Shown: positions 1 to 7,010, counted from the first letter of the stretch. The stretch is 18,714 bases of DNA from an uncultured Eubacteriales bacterium (GCA_900542565.1 UQOC01000046.1:1-18714); one strand, 5' to 3'. The notes: generated by a model not told the origin, from the letters alone. Translations and numbers: made by a program.

Positions 1-219
1 GGCTGTTATATCCACACCGCCGATGATTATCTTTCCCTCGTCAGGTTTCAGAAGGCCGTTTAAATGCTGGAGCAAAGTTGATTTTCCCGATCCTGTATGG
101 CCTATGATCCCTAAAAACTCACCGTCATCCACTTCAAAGCTTATATCTTCAAGTGCGACCGATTCATTGGGCATTCCTTTTTCATATATATGTTTTAAGT
201 TCTTTACCTGTATTGACAT
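1..219 (-). CDS. ecfA2: Energy-coupling factor transporter ATPase EcfA2 (N-terminal part, cut by window edge)
   Basis: Only the first 73 codons are in the window; the frame stays open to base 1. The protein is one of the two ABC ATPases that power an ECF-type vitamin or metal importer on the cytoplasmic side of the membrane, working with EcfA1, EcfT and exchangeable substrate-binding S subunits. The visible part starts [15 protein letters not shown] and carries a Walker A P-loop, GHTGSGKST, at residues 40-48. The GHTGSGKST variant and the [10 protein letters not shown] segment after it are typical of EcfA2. The ATG at 219-217 lies inside the end of ecfA1, so the two genes overlap by 16 bases, which implies translational coupling. 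The name rests on the paired arrangement and the P-loop; the signature and Walker B motifs lie outside the window. Confidence 0.9.
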   Translation of the reverse strand, partial: MSIQVKNLKHIYEKGMPNESVALEDISFEVDDGEFLGIIGHTGSGKSTLLQHLNGLLKPDEGKIIIGGVDITA

Positions 220-1043
220 AAAAATTCAACCATCTCTTCAGTTCCTATGATGTCTGCCGGCACTTCTATGCCTTTGCCGCGCAATTTTGCCGCCAGCTCC
301 ACTGCCAGCGGCACATCGAGGTTTACCGATCTTACTTTTTCCCCCTGGGCGAACACTTCCCCTGGAGTTCCGTCGAGGAATATCTCTCCCTCGTTCATTA
401 TTATCACCCTGTCTGCATGGACAGCTTCCTCCATGAAGTGGGTGATCAGCACAACGGTTATCCCTTCTCCGTTGAGTTCCTTGATTATGCTCATGATCTC
501 GTTTCTGCCTTTTGGATCCAGCATAGCCGTAGGTTCATCAAATATTATGCATCCGGGCTTCATGGCGACTACTCCGGCGATGGCAATGCGCTGCTTCTGG
601 CCTCCGGACAGCATATGAGGGGATTTTCCCTTGTAGGCTCCCATGTTGACATCCTCAAGGGCCTTGTCCACACGCCTTCTTATCTCAGCCGGGTCCACTC
701 CAAGGTTTTCAGGGCCGAAAGCCACATCGTCCTCCACTATGGCTGACACAAGCTGATTGTCCGGATTCTGAAATACCATTCCGGCCGACTGCCTTACATC
801 CCAGATATGTTCATCATCTGAAGTGTCAAAACCGTTAACATAGACTTTGCCTGATGTTGGAAGCAGCAACCCGTTCAGGTTTTTAGCCAGTGTGGATTTG
901 CCCGATCCGTTTTTCCCCAGGATGGCCGTAAAGCTGCCCCGTTCAATTTGAAGATTTATGTTGTTCAGCGCCCTTTTGGGTACTTCGTTTTCGTCTTTCT
1001 GGTATTCAAATATGAGATTTTCTATTCTTATAATCGGATCCAT
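204..1043 (-). CDS. ecfA1: Energy-coupling factor transporter ATPase EcfA1
   Basis: This 279-residue ABC ATPase has the usual length for EcfA1. It shows Walker [10 protein letters not shown] (residues 43-51), a Q-loop FQNPDNQ (91-97), the ABC signature LSGGQKQR (145-152), Walker B CIIFDE (165-170) and the H-loop His at 202. The [23 protein letters not shown] stretch is characteristic of ECF and CbiO ATPases. It should form a heterodimer with EcfA2 that hydrolyses ATP for the ECF module. The ATG at 1043 lies one base after the stop codon of the upstream aroD-like gene, and the stop overlaps ecfA2. The ribosome-binding signal is weak (GAAAG), so translation is probably coupled to the upstream gene. 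All catalytic motifs are intact. Confidence 0.96.
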   Translation of the reverse strand: MDPIIRIENLIFEYQKDENEVPKRALNNINLQIERGSFTAILGKNGSGKSTLAKNLNGLLLPTSGKVYVNGFDTSDDEHIWDVRQSAGMVFQNPDNQLVSAIVEDDVAFGPENLGVDPAEIRRRVDKALEDVNMGAYKGKSPHMLSGGQKQRIAIAGVVAMKPGCIIFDEPTAMLDPKGRNEIMSIIKELNGEGITVVLITHFMEEAVHADRVIIMNEGEIFLDGTPGEVFAQGEKVRSVNLDVPLAVELAAKLRGKGIEVPADIIGTEEMVEFLCQYR

Positions 1044-1044
1044 C

Positions 1045-1773
1045 TTATTTTCTTTCGTAGTATATATCGAGGTATTTGCTCAGATCCCTGGCGTTGATCT
1101 GTCCGGGTGCCGTAGGCTGGCTGCCGCAGGCATATGTGATGATCGAGCCGAAGTCTCCGGCACATACACGGCTTGCCTGACCTTCTTCTCCCATGGCTAC
1201 CACTATCAGCGGCTTATGGTTACGGAGCTGCTGGTATGATTCTGCTGCCTGGAGTATGGCATATGTCTGTACTTCATTTTCTGCAAAACATGCCAGTTCA
1301 AGTATATCTCCCCCAAGCCTTTCCATTTTTACATATATGGTTGCCAGATCTTCTCTGGACGGCATCTTGTTAAAGGAGCGAAAAGATACGATGGACGGGG
1401 TGCCTTTTATCCTGGCTGACCTGAGCAGTTCCCTGACAGTTGGATCGTTGTACTTGATACAAACCATGTCGGCGCAGTTTATTGCCCAGTTGAGGATACG
1501 GCTTCCCTTTGGACCGGCACCTCTATAGCTTATCATTATCTTTTTTCCGGGAAACTGCCGTTTGATCTCCCATATGGCGCCTATGAAAAATTCTTTATTG
1601 AAAAACGGCTTTTCCGCAACCTTATCCATCTGCCACTCTACATAGCGGCAATAATCTTTGTATTTTTCTATCTCGGCCTTGAGCTCTTCCATATTGTCGC
1701 AGTCCAGTGACAGACATATGTCAGGCCTTGTATTTTTAACTTCTTTTGCTTTTTTATTCTTTCTTCTCAACAT
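1045..1773 (-). CDS. Type I 3-dehydroquinate dehydratase-like protein lacking the catalytic residues (predicted pseudoenzyme)
   Basis: The 242-residue product aligns over its whole length with type I 3-dehydroquinate dehydratase (AroD), a TIM-barrel enzyme of the shikimate pathway. Conserved landmarks are VEWQMD (45-50, family xEWRxD), SYRGAG (82-87, family FR-A-E-GG), SFRSFNKMP (130-138, family SNHDFHKTP), GGDILELA (154-161, family GADIPKIA), ASRVCAGDFGS (200-210) and TAPGQI (221-226). By this alignment the Schiff-base Lys (170 in Salmonella) is Glu159, the catalytic His (143) is Arg132 and Glu86 is Pro88. The substrate-contact Arg is Gln48; Arg84, Arg202 and Gln225 are kept. The fold seems preserved but the chemistry should be lost, so a binding or regulatory role is inferred. 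ATG 1773 is chosen because AAGGGG precedes it. A GTG at 1815 abuts the promoter -10 and lacks a ribosome site. The stop is one base before ecfA1. Confidence 0.85.
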   Translation of the reverse strand: MLRRKNKKAKEVKNTRPDICLSLDCDNMEELKAEIEKYKDYCRYVEWQMDKVAEKPFFNKEFFIGAIWEIKRQFPGKKIMISYRGAGPKGSRILNWAINCADMVCIKYNDPTVRELLRSARIKGTPSIVSFRSFNKMPSREDLATIYVKMERLGGDILELACFAENEVQTYAILQAAESYQQLRNHKPLIVVAMGEEGQASRVCAGDFGSIITYACGSQPTAPGQINARDLSKYLDIYYERK

Positions 1774-1815
1774 CTCTTTCGCCCCTTTTCTTAACCTGTG
1801 TTTGCACAATCCCAC

Positions 1816-1844
1816 AATTTAATACTAAACTTTTTATGTGTCAA
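1816..1844 (-). promoter_or_regulatory. Sigma-A type promoter of the aroD-like/ecfA1/ecfA2 unit
   Basis: On the minus strand TTGACA (1844-1839) is followed after 17 bases by TAAATT (1821-1816). An overlapping alternative pair, TTGACT (1850-1845) and TAGTAT (1827-1822), also has a 17-base spacer. Transcription would begin near 1808-1815, giving a leader of about 35-40 bases, too short for a riboswitch, and excluding the GTG at 1815 as start codon. Confidence 0.6.
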
Positions 1845-1904
1845 AGTCAATACAAAAGTCAGGGCTAAACGGCCTCATGGGCTTATAAATATGCTTTTTT
1901 GCTC

Positions 1905-1935
1905 ATAAAAACTGCCGGGGCCATTGCCCGGCAGT
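1905..1935 (-). terminator. Rho-independent terminator of the mreB-THUMP methyltransferase unit
   Basis: An 8-bp GC-rich stem, CTGCCGGG (1912-1919) with CCCGGCAG (1927-1934), has a 7-base loop. Read on the minus strand it is followed by a run of five T (1911-1907). It lies just after the stop codon of the methyltransferase gene and separates it from the promoter of the downstream ecf unit. Confidence 0.85.
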
Positions 1936-1940
1936 CACTT

Positions 1941-3080
1941 TCATCGGCTCTTTGGCTTTTCTCCGTGGTATTGGTAATAACAGACCTCTAATCGCCCGTT
2001 GAACAGTTTCCTTCGCCTGTTGGCAGGCCGTCCGAACACCTTGTTTTCTATGGTCTTGTCCGGCGTTATGACAAAACACGACCATGTAGGGTTTTCAGCC
2101 AGGAATCCTGCCCATCCGGCATACAGTTTTTCTATGGAGCGCCTGTCACCAATCCTTTCACCGTAAGGGGGATTGGTGATGATGATGCCGCCCTCCTGGC
2201 CGCCGCTATCAATGGCAGCCCCGTCGTGCCTTTCAAAGACTATGTCATCGGCCACGCCGGCTTCGGCGGCATTTTCTTCCGCCGCTCGTACGGCGTCGCT
2301 ATCGATGTCATATCCATATATCTCAAGTGACTTGTCCCAGTCAACGGCCTCATAGGCCTGCTGCCGTTCTTCTCTCCACAGATCAGCCGGGATCGCTTCC
2401 CACTCCTCGGCGGCAAAATGACGGCTCAGCCCCGGCGCTATGTTCCTGCCTATCATGGCAGCTTCTATGGGTATGGTGCCGCTTCCGCAGCACGGGTCTA
2501 CCAGGATCCGGTCCGGTTTCCAGAAAGAAAGCTGTATCATGGCCGCCGCCAATGTCTCCTTGATAGGGGCAGCCACAGCGCTCTGTCTGTAGCCCCTCTT
2601 GTGGAGGCTCGGCCCGGTGGTGTCCAGGGTGACCGTCACCCGGTCTTTCAATATGGAAACCTTTATGTCATACAGGGCTCCTGATTTTTCAAAATAATCT
2701 ATGGCGTATGTCTCTTTCAGCCTTTCGATGAGGGCTTTCTCCGCTACCGACTGGCAGGCGGGCACGCTGGAAAGTTTGGATTTTACCGATGAGCCGTTGA
2801 CGATGAACCTGCCTTCCGGCGGTATCCATTGTTCCCATGGTATACCTTTCATCTGCTGGAAAAGGTCTTCAAACTCCAGGGCCTCAAACTCGCCCATCTT
2901 TATCTGCACCCGGTCAGCGCACCTTAGCCAGAGATTGGCCCTGACTATGGCCCGCTCATCGCCCAGAAAAGTTATCTTTCCGTCTTCGGATCTCAATATC
3001 TTGTATCCGAGGTCTTCTATTTCTCTTTTTACCGGCGCTTCCAGCCCAAAGGTAGTCGCCGCGATCAATTCAAGTTTCAT
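1941..3080 (-). CDS. THUMP domain-containing class I SAM-dependent RNA methyltransferase (RlmL/YpsC family)
   Basis: The 379-residue protein is predicted to methylate guanine N2 in RNA, most likely 23S rRNA, using S-adenosylmethionine. A THUMP RNA-binding region covers about residues 45-155. It is followed by the linker motif GYRQ (163-166), SAM-binding motif I DPCCGSGT (195-202), an acidic motif GYDID (256-260) and the catalytic NPPYGER (303-309), which marks N2-guanine methylases. The length fits the stand-alone Firmicutes YpsC form (about 380 residues), not the fused E. coli RlmL-RlmK protein of about 700. It follows mreB by 36 bases on the same strand and is probably co-transcribed with it; no strong Shine-Dalgarno precedes the ATG at 3080. 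The exact target base cannot be read from the sequence. Confidence 0.92.
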   Translation of the reverse strand: MKLELIAATTFGLEAPVKREIEDLGYKILRSEDGKITFLGDERAIVRANLWLRCADRVQIKMGEFEALEFEDLFQQMKGIPWEQWIPPEGRFIVNGSSVKSKLSSVPACQSVAEKALIERLKETYAIDYFEKSGALYDIKVSILKDRVTVTLDTTGPSLHKRGYRQSAVAAPIKETLAAAMIQLSFWKPDRILVDPCCGSGTIPIEAAMIGRNIAPGLSRHFAAEEWEAIPADLWREERQQAYEAVDWDKSLEIYGYDIDSDAVRAAEENAAEAGVADDIVFERHDGAAIDSGGQEGGIIITNPPYGERIGDRRSIEKLYAGWAGFLAENPTWSCFVITPDKTIENKVFGRPANRRRKLFNGRLEVCYYQYHGEKPKSR

Positions 3081-3116
3081 TGTCTGACGATGATTATGCT
3101 TTCTGAAGGTACCAGC

Positions 3117-4139
3117 CTACAGATAAGGCTCCCTCTTGTTGAGATAGGTGCTCTTGAGGCTGTCCAGCTCGTTGAGGGCCTTGCCTGTGCCTATGGCCAC
3201 ACAGGACTTGGGATCTTCGGCGATGATGACCTTGATACCGGTCCTGTCCTCTATCCTCTTGTCAATACCGTAGAGCAGGGCTCCGCCTCCTGTGACTACG
3301 ATGCCCGAATTGCTTATGTCGGCTGCCAGTTCAGGCGGCGTGCGCTCAAGCACATTGTGTACGGTCTCGCAGATCTCGTGGAGAGGTTCATCCAGAGCGT
3401 CCATGATCTCCTCGGAAGTTACCTCTACGCTCTTAGGAAGTCCCGTTACCAGGTCACGACCCCGACATTCCCTGCTGATGACTTCTTCTCTCGGAAAAGC
3501 AGTTCCGATGGTCATCTTCAGTTCTTCGGCTGTACGCTCACCTATATATAATTTGTGGGCTTTTCTCATATATTTTACGATGGCTTCGTCAAACTTGTCT
3601 CCGGCCATCTTGACTGATGAGCTGGCAACGATACCGCCCAGAGAGATAACGGCAATATCGGTGGTGCCTCCTCCTATGTCTATTACCATCACCCCGTCCG
3701 GCTTGCTGATGTCGATACCGGCTCCGATGGCTGCGGCCACCGGCTCTTCCATGAGGAATACATCTTTGCCGCCGGCCTGCTCAGCTGCTTCACGAACAGC
3801 TCTCTTTTCTACTTCTGTAACTCCGCTGGGCACGCATACCATGATCCTCGGCTTGAAGAATCTGCCGCTGCCGCAGGTCTTTCTGATGAAATATTTGAGC
3901 ATCCTTTCGGTAATATCGTAGTCGGATACCACGCCGTCTCTGAGAGGCCTGATAGCCACGATGTTGGCAGGGGTCCTGCCCAGCATCTGACGGGCTTCTT
4001 CCCCTACGGCCAGGATCTCGTCAGTATCGTTGTTGATGGCCACTACCGAAGGCTCATTCAATACTATTCCCTTGCCTTTTATATATACCAGTACGTTTGC
4101 CGTACCCAGATCGATGCCCACTTCACTTGCAAATGCCAT
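3117..4139 (-). CDS. mbl: MreB/Mbl-family rod shape-determining actin homologue
   Basis: This 340-residue bacterial actin polymerises at the membrane and guides sidewall peptidoglycan synthesis. The actin ATPase motifs are present: phosphate-1 loop DLGTAN (10-15), phosphate-2 loop DIGGGTTD (154-161) and adenosine motif VVTGGGALL (281-289). The N-terminus, GTANVLVYIKGKGIVLNEPSVVA, is closer to the Bacillus Mbl pattern (NVL, LNEPSVVA) than to MreB (NTLV, REPSVVA). No mreC or mreD gene is adjacent, which also suits Mbl rather than the mreBCD operon. GGAG stands 8 bases before the ATG at 4139. The THUMP methyltransferase follows after 36 bases. The assignment to the family is firm; choosing Mbl over MreB is less so. 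Confidence 0.93.
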   Translation of the reverse strand: MAFASEVGIDLGTANVLVYIKGKGIVLNEPSVVAINNDTDEILAVGEEARQMLGRTPANIVAIRPLRDGVVSDYDITERMLKYFIRKTCGSGRFFKPRIMVCVPSGVTEVEKRAVREAAEQAGGKDVFLMEEPVAAAIGAGIDISKPDGVMVIDIGGGTTDIAVISLGGIVASSSVKMAGDKFDEAIVKYMRKAHKLYIGERTAEELKMTIGTAFPREEVISRECRGRDLVTGLPKSVEVTSEEIMDALDEPLHEICETVHNVLERTPPELAADISNSGIVVTGGGALLYGIDKRIEDRTGIKVIIAEDPKSCVAIGTGKALNELDSLKSTYLNKREPYL

Positions 4140-4174
4140 TGCTGATCTCCTTTTCTTTTATTAAATATGTAAAC

Positions 4175-4250
4175 TTCGCCTATATTATTATTTACACTTC
4201 TCTCAACATTATATATAAATTTCCGTTTTTTTTCAATTTGTTTAGGCGAA
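4175..4250. repeat. Inverted copies of TAGGCGAA in the mbl / small-protein divergent region
   Basis: TTCGCCTA at 4175-4182 and TAGGCGAA at 4243-4250 are exact reverse complements. Each is followed, on its own outgoing strand, by a similar AT-rich tract containing TTTAATAA. One copy overlaps the proposed -10 of mbl. The pair could be sites for a regulator acting on both genes or a repeated promoter element; the sequence alone does not decide. Confidence 0.4.
4179..4206 (-). promoter_or_regulatory. Possible sigma-A promoter of mbl
   Basis: TTGAGA (4206-4201) and TATAGG (4184-4179) on the minus strand are separated by 16 bases, ahead of the mbl ribosome site. The -10 is imperfect, so this is tentative. 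Confidence 0.35.
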
Positions 4251-4297
4251 TTGTATGTGAAAATTTAATAATATTTTCCATGACGGGAAAAATACTG

Positions 4298-4309
4298 AAA
4301 GGAGGTGAT
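4298..4309 (+). promoter_or_regulatory. Near-perfect Shine-Dalgarno of the 44-residue protein gene
   Basis: AAAGGAGGTGAT matches the complement of the 16S rRNA 3' end over its whole length. AGGAGG ends 7 bases before the ATG at 4313. A site this strong in front of a very short frame is good evidence that the small gene is translated, and it fixes the start. Confidence 0.8.
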
Positions 4310-4312
4310 GAG

Positions 4313-4447
4313 ATGAACGAGCATTATACCAAGCTCTCTCCCATAGACATGGAGATCATTTCCGAAGCGGAAAAGAAACTGGCAAGCTCCACCGGCAAGA
4401 CCGTGGCTCTGGTGGCTTTTGACGCAGAGGAATACGAGAAATACTGA
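4313..4447 (+). CDS. Small conserved-looking protein of unknown function, 44 residues
   Basis: The product is 44 residues, beginning MNEHYTKLSPIDMEIISEAE and ending in an acidic and aromatic tail (DAEEYEKY). It has no signal peptide or membrane segment. The central part (residues 12-37) looks like one amphipathic helix followed by a short hydrophobic strand (VALVAF). It resembles short clostridial proteins with an ISEAEKKLA...GK...LVA pattern that I recall without an assigned function, so this similarity is an impression. The ATG is set by an exceptionally strong ribosome site 7 bases upstream. The gene is divergent from mbl with about 170 bases between them. No convincing promoter was found on its strand, and no separate terminator beyond the hairpin near 4500. 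I do not assign a function. Confidence 0.72.
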   Translation: MNEHYTKLSPIDMEIISEAEKKLASSTGKTVALVAFDAEEYEKY

Positions 4448-4483
4448 GCTTTCGGGTTTGCGATGCGCTGCGGGTCTGCGGGA

Positions 4484-4510
4484 AATAAAAAAGCCGCCCC
4501 GCAGGGCGGC
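4484..4510 (-). terminator. Rho-independent terminator of the acyl-CoA synthetase gene
   Basis: GCCGCCC (4493-4499) pairs with GGGCGGC (4504-4510) around a 4-base loop. On the minus strand it is followed by six T (4492-4487), 20 bases after the synthetase stop codon. The plus-strand transcript of the small gene would form the same hairpin but without a T-run. Confidence 0.85.
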
Positions 4511-4530
4511 CCGGATATAGCTGCATTTAA

Positions 4531-6336
4531 CTACATCTTCTTGTTGCCTTCGACGAATCTCTTGATCTTCTTGCTGGTGTTTTTTTCAAATTCTTCCCGG
4601 CGTACAGAGATCTTCTTGATCTTCTTGAACAGAGGCAGGTCTGCGTTGATCCTGTCCACTTCTTTCCAGAGCAGTTCCTTGATCGCTTCATCGTCCTTGG
4701 CCTTTTCCTCACCGATGGCTTCGGCCACCTCCTCTTCGTCCGGTCTGATGGACGCCACAATTGTGATGTCGCCCTTTTCATCATCAGCTCCCCATACCAT
4801 GGACTCAGCCACATACGGGCTCTTGGAAAGGAGATATTCCAGCTCTTCCGGGAACACATTCTTACCATTGGAGGCGATGATGACATTCTTCTTGCGGCCC
4901 GTGATATAGATAAAGTCCTCATCATCGGTATATCCCTGGTCACCCGTATAGAACCAGCCGTCCTTGATGACCTTGGCTGTTTCTTCAGGATTCTTGTAAT
5001 ACCCCAGCATCACATTGTCGCCTTTGAGGCAGATCTCTCCGATGCCGTCTTCATCCTTGTCGGCGATCTTCACCTGCATACCCGGCAATATATGGCCCAC
5101 GGAAGCGTTCCTCATGTACTTGTGCTGATCCGGGTTGAGGGCGCCCATCGGAGCACATTCGCTGAGACCGTAACCCTGCACGGCGATAAAGCCCAGATCA
5201 TTGAAGAACTGAAGGATGGCCGGATCGATGGCGGCTCCGCCGGAAATTATGACCCTGAGTCTGCCGCCAAACACCTTATATACATCCTTGAGGAATTTTT
5301 TGTTCAGGTCAAATCCAAGCTTCTTGGTAAACTTGTTGATGGCCATCACCTTCTTTACGGCTGATTCCTTGCCCTGCTTCTTGATGTTCTTCCATATGGT
5401 CTTATACAGAGCCTCGAATATGGCCGGAACGCCCAGGAACATGGTCGGGCGGACTTCGCTCAGATTCTTCACGATATATTTGAGTCCCTCGCAGTAGGCG
5501 ATGGCAGCTCCCTTATAGAGCGGCATCAGGAAACCGCAGGTACCCTCGTAGGTATGATGTATCGGCAATACCGAAAAGAAGATATCCCATGTGTTTACAT
5601 TGAGGATGGTCGGAGCTATCATCAGGTCGAAGCAGATGTTCTTGTGAGAAAGCATGACGCCTTTGGCGATACCGGTGGTGCCGGAAGTGAAGAGCAGTTC
5701 GCTCATCTCATCGTAGGCTATTTCCGCATCTACGAAAGATCTGTCTCCGCCGTCCATCAGGCTCTTTCCTTCGGCGATGAGACCGCTCCAGGTGAGCATA
5801 TCCTCAAACTCCTTGTGTCCGTTGAGTTTGATGAGAAGTTCTATGGAAGTATCTCCGGATCCCTTCATTTCCTTAAAGGTTTCGGCATATTTTTCTGTGA
5901 ACATCACGGCCGAAACTTCAGCCTCTATGCAGAGCTGCTTCAGTTCACCTGCTCCCAGTTCCTTATCAAGAGGCACCACGACCCCGGTGCCGCATATAAC
6001 TGCCAGATAGCTGGTAGCCCACTGGTAGCAGTTTTCTCCGATGACGGCTATCCTCTTGCCCTTGAGTCCCCTGTTTACGAGGGCTGTCCCCAGGGAGTTC
6101 ACCGTATCGAAAGCTTCGTTATATGTTATGCTCTTGAACGGTTCATTCTTTTCAAAACGCTGCATAAAAGCCACATTATCGCCGTAAAGCTCTACGCTGG
6201 TAGTCAGCATGTGCTTGATGTCGGTTATGGGACGGCTGGTCCTGTATACCACATATTTGTCAGTGCTGTTGTTCAGGTCATCCACGACCTTTTGCGCCCA
6301 GGCCATCTTATCCCGGTTTATATTTTCATTATCCAT
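4531..6336 (-). CDS. AMP-dependent acyl-CoA synthetase (long-chain fatty acid-CoA ligase family)
   Basis: The 601-residue enzyme activates a carboxylic acid as acyl-AMP and transfers it to CoA. The adenylate-forming signature is complete: P-loop TSGTTGIAKG (217-226), GYGLSECAP (388-396, A5 region), YTGD (463-466), the hinge GRKK (480-483) and the C-terminal catalytic Lys590 in TSKKIKR. Its length and a 60-90-residue insertion after the acyl site, rich in Lys, are typical of long-chain (FadD15/FACL) ligases rather than acetyl-CoA synthetase; the substrate cannot be fixed from sequence. GGAGGT precedes the ATG by 11 bases. It stands alone, ending at its own terminator, and is divergent from a DUF1836 regulator whose promoter abuts its own. 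Control by that regulator is a reasonable inference. Confidence 0.93.
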   Translation of the reverse strand: MDNENINRDKMAWAQKVVDDLNNSTDKYVVYRTSRPITDIKHMLTTSVELYGDNVAFMQRFEKNEPFKSITYNEAFDTVNSLGTALVNRGLKGKRIAVIGENCYQWATSYLAVICGTGVVVPLDKELGAGELKQLCIEAEVSAVMFTEKYAETFKEMKGSGDTSIELLIKLNGHKEFEDMLTWSGLIAEGKSLMDGGDRSFVDAEIAYDEMSELLFTSGTTGIAKGVMLSHKNICFDLMIAPTILNVNTWDIFFSVLPIHHTYEGTCGFLMPLYKGAAIAYCEGLKYIVKNLSEVRPTMFLGVPAIFEALYKTIWKNIKKQGKESAVKKVMAINKFTKKLGFDLNKKFLKDVYKVFGGRLRVIISGGAAIDPAILQFFNDLGFIAVQGYGLSECAPMGALNPDQHKYMRNASVGHILPGMQVKIADKDEDGIGEICLKGDNVMLGYYKNPEETAKVIKDGWFYTGDQGYTDDEDFIYITGRKKNVIIASNGKNVFPEELEYLLSKSPYVAESMVWGADDEKGDITIVASIRPDEEEVAEAIGEEKAKDDEAIKELLWKEVDRINADLPLFKKIKKISVRREEFEKNTSKKIKRFVEGNKKM

Positions 6337-6391
6337 GGTATATGTTTACCTCCAAAAAATTATTGTTTGCAGTCATGTAGTATTCAATACA

Positions 6392-6420
6392 AGATTACCA
6401 TGTATTCACAACAATGTCAA
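6392..6420 (-). promoter_or_regulatory. Sigma-A promoter of the acyl-CoA synthetase gene
   Basis: On the minus strand a consensus TTGACA (6420-6415) is followed after exactly 17 bases by TAATCT (6397-6392). Transcription would start about 50 bases before the start codon. The -35 box lies within the left arm of the 6416-6433 inverted repeat. Confidence 0.7.
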
Positions 6421-6433
6421 TCTTTACATTGAC
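6416..6433. promoter_or_regulatory. Inverted-repeat operator candidate shared by two divergent promoters
   Basis: GTCAAT (6416-6421) and ATTGAC (6428-6433) form a perfect inverted repeat with a 6-base spacer. It covers almost all of the -35 boxes of both the leftward synthetase promoter and the rightward DUF1836 promoter, so one bound dimer would block both. A second palindrome, GTATT-C-AATAC (6380-6390), lies just inside the leftward transcript start region. Confidence 0.5.
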
Positions 6434-6451
6434 TCAAAGCCGTGCTACAAT
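6423..6451 (+). promoter_or_regulatory. Sigma-A promoter of the DUF1836 gene
   Basis: TTTACA (6423-6428) and TACAAT (6446-6451) are separated by 17 bases. The predicted transcript begins near 6458. That lies downstream of earlier in-frame ATG codons (6414, 6450), supporting the start at 6492. Confidence 0.7.
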
Positions 6452-6491
6452 GGGTTTTGACAACAATGGACCAAGGCAGGTTACAAGCACT

Positions 6492-7010
6492 ATGAACAGC
6501 ACCAATATTGAAGAAAAGAAAGCAAGAGGTGAAGATCTTATCCCCAGATGGAACTTTCTGCCATCTGTTGATCTTTATATGGATCAGGTCATAGCCTATG
6601 TCAATTCGGAGCTTGGCGATTTTTTTAACCGTCTGGGCTGCCAGCCGCTGACCAAAAGCATGGTAAACAACTATGTCAAAGCAAAGATAGTTGCACCTCC
6701 GGTAAACAAAAAATACGACCGCATATCCATGGCCATGATAATAGTCGTATATCTGCTCAAGACATGTTTTTCCACCGAAGAAGTCAGACTGCTGCTCCGT
6801 ATGGGCATGGACCTTCCGGACCATGCCACCACATATAACAGGTTCTGTGAAGCAGTAGAAAATGCCCTCTATTCGGTATTCAGCGGTCACATCCATGTGG
6901 ATGAAGTTGCCGAATCAGGCCGGGAACGCCGTTACCTGATGGACAACTTTGCTCTGGCTTTTGCTTGCAAGGCATATGTTCAAAAGACATTTATATCTAT
7001 CACCGAATGA
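6492..7010 (+). CDS. DUF1836 domain-containing protein, probable transcriptional regulator
   Basis: The 172-residue protein carries the DUF1836 pattern: a W-x-LPS-x-DLYMDQVIAY segment (residues 20-36), then LTKSMVNNYVK (53-63), PPVNKKYDRISMA (69-81) and an ILV-rich helix followed by STEEVRLLL (94-102). The first part resembles a MerR-like winged helix-turn-helix, and the family is generally taken to be DNA-binding; no member's function is assumed here. The upstream frame remains open to 6414, but a good promoter lies inside it, so the ATG at 6492, 11 bases after AAGGCAGG, is preferred. The gene is divergent from the acyl-CoA synthetase and shares an operator-like repeat with it. Its last 31 bases overlap the end of the convergent DUF71 gene. 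Confidence 0.85.
   Translation: MNSTNIEEKKARGEDLIPRWNFLPSVDLYMDQVIAYVNSELGDFFNRLGCQPLTKSMVNNYVKAKIVAPPVNKKYDRISMAMIIVVYLLKTCFSTEEVRLLLRMGMDLPDHATTYNRFCEAVENALYSVFSGHIHVDEVAESGRERRYLMDNFALAFACKAYVQKTFISITE

Noticed and set aside
1045..1773. Calling the aroD-like gene a functional shikimate-pathway enzyme
   Set aside because: The aligned positions of the essential Lys, His and Glu hold Glu, Arg and Pro.
1774..1815. GTG start at 1815 for the aroD-like gene (14 extra residues)
   Set aside because: No Shine-Dalgarno precedes it and it abuts the predicted -10, so the transcript would not include a usable initiation region.
3292..3921. Open frame of 209 codons on the plus strand opposite mbl
   Set aside because: Low-complexity Ser/Thr/Pro-rich translation typical of an antisense shadow; the mbl frame has intact actin motifs.
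4243..4255. TAGGCGAATT as a sigma-F or sigma-H sporulation promoter element
   Set aside because: Only partial agreement with either consensus (GGNNANANT or AGGAWWT), and no matching partner box at the right distance.
5554..6432. Open frame of 292 codons on the plus strand opposite the acyl-CoA synthetase gene
   Set aside because: The minus-strand frame carries every adenylate-forming motif. The opposite frame shows no recognisable domain or ribosome site and is explained by codon bias of the real gene.
6414..6491. Longer N-terminus for the DUF1836 protein from ATG 6414
   Set aside because: The predicted promoter occupies this stretch, and the family similarity begins well after the ATG at 6492, which has a ribosome site.
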